Assembly: GCA_965223835.1 (NCBI GenBank)
Contig: OZ245023.1
Coordinates: 248,001 to 312,000, forward strand
Origin: CAVYXZ01 sp965223835
GTDB taxonomy: Bacteria > Chloroflexota > Anaerolineae > Aggregatilineales > Phototrophicaceae
Direction: 5' to 3'
Length of the DNA stretch: 64,000 nucleotides
Positions 8,029 to 16,183 of the stretch are shown piece after piece. Both the position numbers and the translations under genes were made by a program. The notes beneath the pieces were generated by a model, which did no database searches, had not been told where the DNA came from, and worked only from the letters and a program-made list of their open reading frames with translations. The stretch's first letter is position 1. Each line of letters opens with the position of its first letter.

Positions 8029-8936
8029 CCTACGCGCTGGGGATCGACGGTGGGGGCAGCACGGTTCGGGTGAGCATTGTCGCGCCAGACCTGACGGTTC
8101 ATGCCGAGTATCTTGGCCCGGCGGTCAACCCCAGCGTGGTCGGACGTGACACCGCTGCGCACCGCATTCAGGCGGCCATCCGCGCCGCGCTTCAGCAAGC
8201 AAGCCTAAACACCGCTCAAATCAATGGCGTCGGCATTGGCATCGCTGGAGCCGCGAATCGTTATGATTGGTCCGAACCCTGGCTGCGGCAAACGGTCAAT
8301 GCGGTGCTGCCCGATGCGCAGGTTGTGCCCAGTTCGGATTATGAGATCGCGCTGGTCGGGGCGCAAGGTCAGCGGCTGGGGATTCTGCTGCTGGCGGGGA
8401 CCGGCAGCCTGGCGTATGGTGTCAACGGCGTTGGCGAATCGGCCTTGATTGGCGGCTGGGGCTATCTCATCGGTGATGAAGGCAGCGGCTACTGGCTCGG
8501 TTCGCAAGCGCTGCGGGCGATGGTTCGCATGGCTGATGGTCGGGGCCGCGATACGCTGCTTTACCAGCGCGTGCTGGACACACTCAACCTCACGCAACCG
8601 CTGGATGTCATTGGCTGGTTATATCATCAGGACGAAGCACGCGTACGCGAGGTGGCAAATCTGGCGCCGCTGGTGCTAGAATGCGCCACTGAAGGGGATG
8701 CCAGCGCCGGGCGGATTGTGCGCAATGGAGCGTTTGAGCTGGCGCTAGCGGTCCGCGCGGTACGTCAACGGCTCGATCTTCATGACCAGCAGCCCGTGTT
8801 CGCCGGCAGCCTCTTAACATCACCGAACCCACTCAGCAATCTCGTGTGCGAACTCCTCGGCCTTGACGTGATTCCCCTGCCAAAATACCCGCCAGTTATG
8901 GGCGCAGCGCTCCTCGCTTTGACAGAAACTGCTTAA
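8025..8936 (+). CDS. BadF/BcrA-type sugar kinase (NagK/MurK-like)
   Basis: This 303-residue ASKHA kinase has the phosphate-1 loop GIDGGGS at residues 7-13, the AGTGS loop, and GGWGYLIGDEGSGYWLG, all typical of N-acetylglucosamine kinases and of the MurNAc/GlcNAc kinase MurK. The tight coupling to anmK supports salvage of peptidoglycan amino sugars. No MurQ etherase or NagA is in the window. ATG 8025 lies inside the anmK stop; GTG 8019 is also in frame but less likely. Its stop overlaps the convergent TIR-FGE stop by three bases. Confidence 0.87.
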   Translation: MTYALGIDGGGSTVRVSIVAPDLTVHAEYLGPAVNPSVVGRDTAAHRIQAAIRAALQQASLNTAQINGVGIGIAGAANRYDWSEPWLRQTVNAVLPDAQVVPSSDYEIALVGAQGQRLGILLLAGTGSLAYGVNGVGESALIGGWGYLIGDEGSGYWLGSQALRAMVRMADGRGRDTLLYQRVLDTLNLTQPLDVIGWLYHQDEARVREVANLAPLVLECATEGDASAGRIVRNGAFELALAVRAVRQRLDLHDQQPVFAGSLLTSPNPLSNLVCELLGLDVIPLPKYPPVMGAALLALTETA

Positions 8937-10168
8937 CCGCTTACTTCCACAATCGGCGCCATACACACCAGCCGGAAGCCGATGTTGACGTTGCCAAACA
9001 GTGGGTCATCGCTGGCACGGGAGGTGGTGCGCGTCTGGTCTGCGTCATCACGGAAAGAACCCCCGCGCAGGACACGGCTCTCACCGGCAGGCTGCGGACG
9101 ATTATTTTCAACCGTTGTGTAATCATCACGCCAGGCGCTCAGACACCACTCCCAGACATTGCCGCTCATGTCGTGCGCACCGACCCACGACGCCCCCGCT
9201 GTTCGATTACCGATCAGTGACGTGCGACCATTGGCGTTGGCGGCATAATTCAGATTGTCGCTCACGAATTCATCACCCCAGGGCCACGTCAGGCCCACCG
9301 GTCCGCGTGCTGCATACTCCCATTCGGTCTCGGTGGGCAGACGCATCTGTCGCCACTGCGCAAATTTGAGCGCATCCTGCCAGCCAATCCCGACGATGGG
9401 CTGCTCCGGGTCGTTGAAGCGAAAATCACCAGCCCAGCGCGAAATCTCACACACGTTTTGCCGAACCGCTTCCAGATATTGCCCCGTCGTGACGGGATAG
9501 CGTCCGATCCAAAACGCGCGTTCAATGCAGCGGGTATGCAGCGTTTGCGTCGTAGCAGACTCCGCATCGCCCATTGTGAAACAACCGCGTGGGACTAGCA
9601 CCATCTCCATTCCATTGATAACGCGGACGATGGGCTGCCAATCATCATTGCTCGCAATCGGCGCTACTGGCGCAGCGAGTGTCGCAGCAACCAGAACCGG
9701 CGTTGGCGGCTGCTCGGCAATGTCATCCAGATCCGTCGGGATGTCATCAAGGCTGGCGACAGGTTCCATCGATGGCGATGAGTCGCTTGTAGGCAGTGAA
9801 TCCGTCACGTATTGGGCCAGTTGGTCGCAAAAGGCCGTGTCTGGCAACTCGTCATGGGGCGCAGCAAAAACTGCCTGGGCATCAACCGCCGCCGCTACGT
9901 CCGGTTCGCCGCGCACGATGGTGAAAATGGGTCGTGCCAATGACTCCACCAACTCGCGTTCACGTGCCAGGGATTTGGTCATGGCTTCGGCTGAGACAAT
10001 CAGCAAGCATGCACCAGCAGCCTCAATTGCCTTGGCGATGGTCGGCCAGCGCCGTTTGCCGTCGTTAATCCACACTGTCAGCCCCTGCGCCTGCAGGTGA
10101 TCGGCAACCTGTTGAGCATAGTCTTGATCGGATGGCGGGTAGCTGATGAAAATGTGCCGTTGGGTCAT
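8933..10168 (-). CDS. TIR domain - FGE/SUMF1-fold fusion protein 2
   Basis: This 411-residue paralogue of the protein at 436-1818 has the same order: TIR (about 1-140; HIFISYPPSDQDY, LTVWINDGK, and a helix with RERELVESL), a Pro/Ala/Asp linker, then the FGE fold from about 175 (MVLVPRGCFTMGD, RLPTETEWEYA, MSGNVWEWC, RVLRGGSF, GFRLVCMAPI). Both proteins share the junction NxDWxPxxRxINGxEMVLVP. It too lacks the FGE catalytic cysteines. The TIR tryptophan expected before the catalytic glutamate helix is missing, so NADase activity is less certain than in protein 1. Composition is uniform, unlike the mosaic first copy. Confidence 0.82.
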   Translation of the reverse strand: MTQRHIFISYPPSDQDYAQQVADHLQAQGLTVWINDGKRRWPTIAKAIEAAGACLLIVSAEAMTKSLARERELVESLARPIFTIVRGEPDVAAAVDAQAVFAAPHDELPDTAFCDQLAQYVTDSLPTSDSSPSMEPVASLDDIPTDLDDIAEQPPTPVLVAATLAAPVAPIASNDDWQPIVRVINGMEMVLVPRGCFTMGDAESATTQTLHTRCIERAFWIGRYPVTTGQYLEAVRQNVCEISRWAGDFRFNDPEQPIVGIGWQDALKFAQWRQMRLPTETEWEYAARGPVGLTWPWGDEFVSDNLNYAANANGRTSLIGNRTAGASWVGAHDMSGNVWEWCLSAWRDDYTTVENNRPQPAGESRVLRGGSFRDDADQTRTTSRASDDPLFGNVNIGFRLVCMAPIVEVSG

Positions 10169-10195
10169 GGTCGCTCATTTACCTGTGGTTAATCC

Positions 10196-10210
10196 CACTG
10201 TTGAGTATAC
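10196..10210 (-). promoter_or_regulatory. promoter-like box before TIR-FGE gene 2
   Basis: On the minus strand this reads GTATACTCAACAGTG. It matches 14 of 15 bases of the box before TIR-FGE gene 1 (GTATACTCAACCGTG) and lies at nearly the same distance from the start codon. TATACT serves as a good -10; no strong -35 is visible. The conserved position suggests that the two genes are co-regulated. Confidence 0.45.
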
Positions 10211-10278
10211 ACGGACCACCGGTAGCGCGAACACACTCAAAGCATATTTTGAGTAATCAGCACACAATATACCTGCCA

Positions 10279-10677
10279 TCACGGCAAGCTAGCCAACCGG
10301 ACATCAAGGAACTTATCCACTTGAGGAAAATCACTGAATAGCTGAATACCCGCTTTTGAAAGGTTAAAGATAACCATCATTGAAAGACGCGTGAGTTTGC
10401 TGGTCGTGATGATAGAGATCCCACGCAGTCGAGGATCATCCATGAAGGATTGCGCAGCCCTGACTTGCTCAAAGTTCCGGGCGATGGTCGCGTTCTCAGC
10501 ACCAATGACCAGGAGCAGTGAGCGATCGCTGGTATCCAACCACTCCGTAATCTGGACATTAATTCGCTTAGCATCAGACAGGGAATACACTCCAGAGAGC
10601 GTCAGCAGCATCACACGGCCTGGAATATACCAGGATAATGTGTGTGAAGCGCTATCCAGAGGCTTAGATTCGTTCAC
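10279..10677 (-). CDS. STAS/SpoIIAA-like small protein
   Basis: This 132-residue protein has the alternating strand-helix pattern of STAS-like proteins: VMLLTLSGVYSLSDA, then RSLLLVIG, then LRGISIITTSK and a C-terminal helix. It is the last gene of the binding-protein/kinase/regulator operon, and its start overlaps the stop of the response regulator by four bases. Its likely job is to receive the signal output through protein-protein contact. The usual phosphorylatable serine of anti-anti-sigma factors is not obvious. Confidence 0.58.
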   Translation of the reverse strand: MNESKPLDSASHTLSWYIPGRVMLLTLSGVYSLSDAKRINVQITEWLDTSDRSLLLVIGAENATIARNFEQVRAAQSFMDDPRLRGISIITTSKLTRLSMMVIFNLSKAGIQLFSDFPQVDKFLDVRLASLP

Positions 10678-11042
10678 AATATCGCGTCCAGTTCTTGGGC
10701 CAGATCAGTAGCATTCAATGGTTTGGAGAAGTAGAAATCGAACCCGGCACGCAGTGCGTCTTCACGGGTTTTCGATGTGTGGAAGGCGGTGATCGCAATA
10801 CAGGTCATGTCAGCAGTTGTTGCATTAGCGCGAACATCGGCCAGCAGTTCCCAGCCATCTTTGCCGGGTAACGCCAGGTCAATGATCGCCGCGCGATATA
10901 TAGCACCTGATTGGAATAGCCTCTGCACCGCTTTCTCGCCATCACCGACTACCTCAAATGGAATGTTGATGTGAGAAACAATATGCGATACCAGCGCTTG
11001 ACCATCCGGGTCATCTTCAACGATAAGAATTGGAGCATTCAT
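10674..11042 (-). CDS. single-domain response regulator (second of pair)
   Basis: This 122-residue protein is a receiver domain alone. The acid pair is at residues 10-11 (VEDD), the phospho-acceptor is Asp55 (IIDLALPGKDGW), and the switch Thr/Lys are in ITAF and FSKPL. It has no output domain, so it must act through a partner such as the STAS-like protein coded immediately downstream with a four-base overlap. It resembles the tandem receivers that follow hybrid-type kinases. Confidence 0.88.
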   Translation of the reverse strand: MNAPILIVEDDPDGQALVSHIVSHINIPFEVVGDGEKAVQRLFQSGAIYRAAIIDLALPGKDGWELLADVRANATTADMTCIAITAFHTSKTREDALRAGFDFYFSKPLNATDLAQELDAIL

Positions 11043-11051
11043 CTGTTTCTC

Positions 11052-11477
11052 CTAAATTGTCAGGTGCTCGGCCAACTGCGGAATATCCAGTAGCAGTGCC
11101 AGGAGCTGGTCAATAAATGTTGTCGCTGTTAAGGGTTTGGTCAGATAATTATGGAAACCCGCAGCAATCGCCCGCTCACGGTCCCCTTTCATGGCGTGTG
11201 CAGTCAGGGCAATCACCGGAACGTCCTGATAAATGGCCTGTGATTGCAACGATCTCAGAAATTCCCAGCCATCCATTTCAGGCATTGACAGATCAGAAAT
11301 GACAAAACGTGGATTTATGTCCGCAACGAGTTGCACGCCTTCCCGCCCATTGGTCGCGGTGTGTACATTCGCGCCGTAGAAGTCCAGAATAAAGCGGGCG
11401 ACCTCCAGGCTATCAGGTTCATCATCGATGACTACAATATCCCAATCAGCCAGTAAATCCAGCGGTATATCGCTCAT
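11052..11477 (-). CDS. single-domain response regulator (first of pair)
   Basis: This 141-residue receiver-only protein has acidic residues VIDDEPD, phospho-acceptor Asp62 (ISDLSMPEMDGW), ALTAHA and the conserved lysine in LTKPL. Its first codons overlap the last codons of the histidine kinase by four bases, so it is the likely direct target of that kinase. A second receiver follows nine bases after its stop, giving a kinase-receiver-receiver series suited to phosphate branching. Confidence 0.9.
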   Translation of the reverse strand: MSDIPLDLLADWDIVVIDDEPDSLEVARFILDFYGANVHTATNGREGVQLVADINPRFVISDLSMPEMDGWEFLRSLQSQAIYQDVPVIALTAHAMKGDRERAIAAGFHNYLTKPLTATTFIDQLLALLLDIPQLAEHLTI

Positions 11478-13048
11478 GCGGTTACTCCTTGCTCTAGCGT
11501 TACTTCTGGCACGATGAGTGGCAACGTCACGGAGAATGTACTGCCAACACCAACTTCACTTTCCAGGACAACATTGCCGCCCAACGCTCGACTGAGCTTT
11601 TGCACCAATGCCAGTCCCAGCCCGGTGCCGCCGTACTCACGTTTGGAAGACCCATCCACCTGCCGAAACTCGTCGAAGATGTATTCACGCGCATGGGGTG
11701 GAATTCCAATACCGGTATCCGTAACAGCAATTTCCCATTCATCGTTGGCACGGCTTAAGTTCAAAGAAACCTGACCTGAATGGGTGAATTTGAAGGCATT
11801 ACTCAGCAGATTAATTACAATTTTGGAGAGTGCATCTACATCACTGAAGAGTATGTCGGGCAGTTCAGGCTTGACATTGACAATGAACGCTATCCCCTTT
11901 TCTTCCGCTAACACGCCGACTTCGGAACGCCATTTTTCAGCTAATTGTGCGGGTGATACCGGCTCTTTCACCAGTTCCAACCGTCCCGATTCGATTCTTG
12001 ATAAATCGAGAAAATCATTGATGAGATCCAACAAACGTTTGCTGTTTGAACTAATTCGTTGAACCATGTTTTCGGCCTGAGCGCTAAGTTCAATGCCCAT
12101 TCCGCTAAGCATAATGCTGGTGAAACCTTCGATCGCGTTGAGCGGTGTACGAAGTTCATGCGACATGGTCGATAAGAACTCTGATTTTAGACGTGAGTTC
12201 TCCTGCGCAATCTCCTGCGCCGCCAAGGCTTCATTGCGGGCAACCTCTAGCGCCTGGTTCATCGTACCAAGTTCGGCATTCGACTGGTTCAATTCCTCGG
12301 TCCGCTGCTCGAGTTGTTTGATATTGGCCTGAAGTTGCACTGTCATATGATTGAAGGCGTCCGCCAGCGCGATCAATTCACCACCGCTTTTGATGGCGAC
12401 TCGTTGACTTAAATCACCTTCAGCAATCCGCTGGGTCGCACCCATCATGGAACGCAAGGGTAACGTAATCGTTCGGCTGATAAACAGAACCGCACCAACC
12501 CCCAGGCTCACAAATAACACGGCAGCCGCTACCCCTCGCTCAGTGGTACTTTTCATCTGCGCGTGAAGCGATGCTGTTGACAAATGGATACTGATTCCAC
12601 CCAGAACCTGATTGCCGGCCCGCACTGCCTTACCAGCCAGCAAATGGTCCTCTTTCCAGGTAAATTGCGTTTCATCAGAGGAGACGAGTATGATACCGAA
12701 CGGATCCGCATCAAAGTCAAATGTCAGAGCATCTTCGATTGTGCTGTTGGCGATCAACCGACCATCGGGATCATAGATTTGGCCCTGAACCCCGGTCTCA
12801 GTCTCGCCCAACGCTTCCAAGGTGGTTTCCAGATAACGCGTGTTAAGCGTATATAGGGGGTTGATAATCGCCGTTTCCAACGTCGCCAAGATCGCTTCCG
12901 CCTGCTTCTCGAATTCATTGTGAAACGCCAGCCGCTGTTGTGAAACCGAGAAGAGCGTAATGCCAATAGCTGAGATGGCAACCAGCGTTGCCATCATCAC
13001 CGTTAGTTGGATCGTGAGCGGCCACGTTCGCCACTTGAGTAACCGCAT
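11474..13048 (-). CDS. membrane sensor histidine kinase with HAMP
   Basis: This 524-residue kinase has transmembrane segments at about 13-35 and 172-193, flanking an extracytoplasmic region of about 135 residues. A HAMP domain (about 190-245) and a long Glu/Gln/Asn coiled coil (about 245-290) follow. The phospho-histidine is His297 in FLSTMSHELRTPLNA. The ATPase domain shows NLLSNAFKF, DTGIGIP and GGTGLGLAL. The PhnD-like protein coded 11 bases upstream is the obvious candidate ligand carrier for the outer domain. Both neighbours are receivers, so this is a complete transduction unit. Confidence 0.93.
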   Translation of the reverse strand: MRLLKWRTWPLTIQLTVMMATLVAISAIGITLFSVSQQRLAFHNEFEKQAEAILATLETAIINPLYTLNTRYLETTLEALGETETGVQGQIYDPDGRLIANSTIEDALTFDFDADPFGIILVSSDETQFTWKEDHLLAGKAVRAGNQVLGGISIHLSTASLHAQMKSTTERGVAAAVLFVSLGVGAVLFISRTITLPLRSMMGATQRIAEGDLSQRVAIKSGGELIALADAFNHMTVQLQANIKQLEQRTEELNQSNAELGTMNQALEVARNEALAAQEIAQENSRLKSEFLSTMSHELRTPLNAIEGFTSIMLSGMGIELSAQAENMVQRISSNSKRLLDLINDFLDLSRIESGRLELVKEPVSPAQLAEKWRSEVGVLAEEKGIAFIVNVKPELPDILFSDVDALSKIVINLLSNAFKFTHSGQVSLNLSRANDEWEIAVTDTGIGIPPHAREYIFDEFRQVDGSSKREYGGTGLGLALVQKLSRALGGNVVLESEVGVGSTFSVTLPLIVPEVTLEQGVTA

Positions 13049-13059
13049 CCTAACATCCT

Positions 13060-13989
13060 TTACTCTGTTACCATGTCATACATGGATTGCAGGTCTGCCA
13101 ATGCCGCTTCCGCACCTTCTGGAAATTCATCGAATTGGGATGTCTTAAATGCTTCCAATACAGCCTGTCCTTCTGCTGTTTCGTGCATGGTTGTAAGGAT
13201 TTCAGAAATGGCAGCCAGCACTTCGGGGTCGAATTCGGGACGCGCGACCATCATCTGGCGCGGTACAGCGGGTGTTTCTCCCAGGATCACCATCCGCTCA
13301 CGCGTTTCGGCTGGCAGTTCGGCAAAAGACTCATTGTCTACAACACCAGCGATCACTCGACCACTAATTACCCACTGCATCGTTGTATCATCATCATGGC
13401 TGAAAACATAGCCAATCTCATCATCAGCAACCCGCGATGTCGGTTGGGCTTTTTCCTCAACATAGAATCCCATGTCCATCAAATACGCCTTCGGCAGCAT
13501 GTAGCCTGAGGTTGAGTTGGGTGCGTCAAAGGCAATTATCTGGCCTTGCAAATCTTCGAGGCTAGTAATGCCACTGTTATCGGCTGTGAAGAAGATTGTA
13601 TGGTATTCGGATACTCCATCCTTCCAACGGCGCAGCACCGGCTGTGCGCCAATTTCTTCAGCAATCATCATAACCGGGAAGGGGCTATCAAAATACAGAT
13701 CAATCTCGCCATCCTCCAACCACCCCATCATCGTATCCATATCAGGAGCGATTTGTACCTCGCCAACTTCGATGCCGTAACTTTCAAGATGTAACGCAAG
13801 ATAGTCGGCTAATGGCTGGAAGCGCTTAATCTTCTTCAACGGATCGTCATCTACATCCGCCAGGATGATCGAAGTTCGATCGACCGTCGGCATTGCATCT
13901 TGAGCCAGGCTGAGACCGGGCAACAGAGTAAGTCCGATTACTGCAAGTAAACATATGAGAAGTGTGGTATTCGATTTTGTTGTGTGCAT
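13060..13989 (-). CDS. PhnD-like periplasmic binding protein
   Basis: This 309-residue exported protein has a signal peptide (hydrophobic LLICLLAVIGLTLLPG, then SLAQ as cleavage area). The mature part matches phosphate/phosphite/phosphonate-binding proteins: FQPLADYLALHLE, GEIDLYFDSPFP, and FDAPNSTSGYMLP. No permease or ATPase gene follows; a histidine kinase does, so it more likely presents a ligand to the kinase than feeds a transporter. ATG 13989 has GAGAG about eight bases before it; a TTG five codons upstream is also in frame. The ligand is unknown. Confidence 0.85.
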   Translation of the reverse strand: MHTTKSNTTLLICLLAVIGLTLLPGLSLAQDAMPTVDRTSIILADVDDDPLKKIKRFQPLADYLALHLESYGIEVGEVQIAPDMDTMMGWLEDGEIDLYFDSPFPVMMIAEEIGAQPVLRRWKDGVSEYHTIFFTADNSGITSLEDLQGQIIAFDAPNSTSGYMLPKAYLMDMGFYVEEKAQPTSRVADDEIGYVFSHDDDTTMQWVISGRVIAGVVDNESFAELPAETRERMVILGETPAVPRQMMVARPEFDPEVLAAISEILTTMHETAEGQAVLEAFKTSQFDEFPEGAEAALADLQSMYDMVTE

Positions 13990-14190
13990 CAGAATGTCTC
14001 TCAATTATGTATTACACAAGGTTACACACATAATTGTGCATCTGTTCGTGGATCAATAACAATAAGATTTCCCAAAATTGTGTGAATTGATATTGCGAAA
14101 ACATCAGGCAACAACTGCCAGTCTCAAGGAATCGGGGGACACATGAACTTTATAATAGATCTACCAACAATTATTTTTTGAGGTCGTCAT

Positions 14191-14886
14191 ATGTCGTATC
14201 AAAGGCAATATTACACGATCTATTGGAAACACATCCGCCTGATTACACTGGTTCTGGTGGCATTGGCCGCACTGGTAACGCTGGTTATTTCCCGAACGTC
14301 GGCTGATATGCCGCCGGACGTTATCGAACAGGCCACCGACGGACGCATCAACGTCACCCATCATTTTGGGGGTGATGTACTGTACTGCGTGGACGAGAAT
14401 TTTGTCGCCACCAATGAATTCTTCACCGACAACAACGGTGGCATGGAACTCCTCAATATCAATGGAGAACCATTATGGTTTGTTGATGCGGAAACGATCC
14501 TTGCCAAAGCAGCTGAGGCCACACCCGGCGGGGGCAGTGTGCTGGTCGCGGAAGGCCAGGGAACGTATGGGCCGGTCGCGCTCTACGTATATAAAGTGAA
14601 CGACATCGTGATTCGCTTTATCTTCGTCGGCGTTGATGAACATGGCAAGACCAATGAGATTGATTTCGAAGGTTGCACGCCGGTCAATCCACCATCGGGT
14701 TTGATGTGCACGACCGGCACCATCAATCGGTCGTTTACCGACGATGAAGACCTGGATGTCTTCTTCACCTGTTATGAGCGCACCTGCCCCGGCATCGACA
14801 TTGATGATGTCCCGGCAGCGCCTAATTGCTTCTGTGCGGTATACCCCACCTCAATTCCATGTGGTGGTGGTGTCGAGCCAGGTTGA
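14191..14886 (+). CDS. membrane-anchored exported protein, Cys-rich C terminus
   Basis: This 231-residue protein has a short basic N terminus and one membrane segment (about 18-34, LITLVLVALAALVTLVI), then an outer domain of strands and a cysteine-rich end (CTPV, MCTT, CYERTC, CFCAVY, PCGGG). The cysteines could form disulfides outside the cell. No family is recognised. A GAGG sequence about eight bases before ATG 14191 supports the start. It diverges from the PhnD-like operon across about 200 bases. Confidence 0.6.
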   Translation: MSYQRQYYTIYWKHIRLITLVLVALAALVTLVISRTSADMPPDVIEQATDGRINVTHHFGGDVLYCVDENFVATNEFFTDNNGGMELLNINGEPLWFVDAETILAKAAEATPGGGSVLVAEGQGTYGPVALYVYKVNDIVIRFIFVGVDEHGKTNEIDFEGCTPVNPPSGLMCTTGTINRSFTDDEDLDVFFTCYERTCPGIDIDDVPAAPNCFCAVYPTSIPCGGGVEPG

Positions 14887-14924
14887 TCGTCTGCGCCGTG
14901 CAGGGTGATTAGCCATATGAAAAT

Positions 14925-14946
14925 GGGGCGGCGTGGCTGTCGCCCC
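14925..14946 (-). terminator. hairpin terminator after the TPR gene
   Basis: GGGGCG (14925-14930) pairs with CGCCCC (14941-14946), extended by two inner pairs. On the minus strand it is followed by ATTTTC, so it best serves the minus-strand TPR gene ending at 14952. It may also stop the convergent transcript from 14191-14886. Confidence 0.55.
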
Positions 14947-14951
14947 GGCAA

Positions 14952-16103
14952 TTATTCTGACTCAAGTTGCTGCATCACCTCGTCCAGCCGAGCCTGAGCC
15001 TCGCTGTCACCAGGATGGGTTGCCAGATAGGCCGAGAAAGCGCCGCGTGCATCTTCGGGCCGCCCCAGGCGAAAATAGCACATGCCCACGTTGTATTGAA
15101 TCTGGCTGCGGGTATCCTCATCCAGCCCGCGAACTTCCAGCAAAGTCTTGAAGCGTTGCAGCGCGGTCGCATATTCACCGGCTTGATAGGCCTGATCGCC
15201 CAGGCGCATCATCATCGAGGCCTGTTCCAGCGAGGTCAATGCCCCGGCATGTTCCTGCGCCTCGGTAAGCATGGATTGCGCCTCATCGCGGTCGGCGGCG
15301 GACGGTGCGTTGTCGATATACTGCTCCAGATAGATGATCGCGGTTGAATAGCGGCGCAAACGGAAATTCGAACGCCCGATATTAAAGTTACAGGCAGTAT
15401 GGATTTCTTCACCACCTTCGCTGATCTCCATCTCGCGTACCTGCTCAAAGATGATGATCGCCTGTCGGTATTGCCCCGCTGCATAGAGCGCCGCCGCTTG
15501 CTCGAACAGCGTCCGGGCCGCGTCGGTTTGCGCATCGGGGTCTGACGATGGAGCTGGCAACGAACCACCTTCCCGCTCCAATATCGTTTCCGCGTCAGTC
15601 GCCGTACCCTGCCGGGCCTGTTCCAACAAGGGTTCCACTTCTTCGCGATTCGCGCCCGGACGTTCCAGATATTGCTCAAAGTACGTCACCGCTGTCGCAA
15701 AGCGTTCCAACCGCAGATTGCTGATGCCCAGGTCAAACAGCAGTGTCGAGTAGGTGTCGTCGGACAAACCGGGAATCTGCCGGGCGCGTTCCAAACGGGT
15801 GATGGCCGCCGCATACTGACCGGCACGAAATAACCGCTGACCGGCTTCGAAGTGGTCGCGCGCCGCCTCGATATTTTCATCATCGCGACTAATATCGGGG
15901 GTGCTGGCCCGCGCTGTGGGAATAATTGGTAGTGGGCTGGCCTTCACTAACCGTTGAACGGCTTGATTGCCGATTAGTGATTGCAGATTCAAGATATTGC
16001 CGTAGCGGGGATCAACCGCCGGTTGCAAAGCCGGTTCAGAATCTTTGCTGTCGTGAGGCCGCTTCGAAGTATCCGGTGATTTAGCGTCGTGATCGTGGCT
16101 CAT
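14952..16103 (-). CDS. TPR protein with IGNQAVQRL N-terminal tag
   Basis: This 383-residue soluble protein has three blocks of tetratricopeptide repeats (about 80-165, 185-275 and 290-375), recognisable by FEAGQRLFRAGQYAAAI, LYAAGQYRQAIIIFEQV and AYQAGEYATALQRF. The disordered N terminus contains LQSLIGNQAVQRL at residues 40-52. That motif is established as common in proteins tied to extracellular contractile injection systems, including DUF4157 proteins. A second protein in the window (53185-54015) has the same tag. TPRs would provide a protein-binding scaffold. No signal peptide. Whether it is cargo or a chaperone is not decided by sequence. Confidence 0.78.
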   Translation of the reverse strand: MSHDHDAKSPDTSKRPHDSKDSEPALQPAVDPRYGNILNLQSLIGNQAVQRLVKASPLPIIPTARASTPDISRDDENIEAARDHFEAGQRLFRAGQYAAAITRLERARQIPGLSDDTYSTLLFDLGISNLRLERFATAVTYFEQYLERPGANREEVEPLLEQARQGTATDAETILEREGGSLPAPSSDPDAQTDAARTLFEQAAALYAAGQYRQAIIIFEQVREMEISEGGEEIHTACNFNIGRSNFRLRRYSTAIIYLEQYIDNAPSAADRDEAQSMLTEAQEHAGALTSLEQASMMMRLGDQAYQAGEYATALQRFKTLLEVRGLDEDTRSQIQYNVGMCYFRLGRPEDARGAFSAYLATHPGDSEAQARLDEVMQQLESE

Positions 16104-16183
16104 TGTGGGTTCCGTGACTTGTTTTGATTAGCGTAATACAGAATCTAATTCTCGCCAAGTCAGCCCAATGCAGTTTCATTAAC

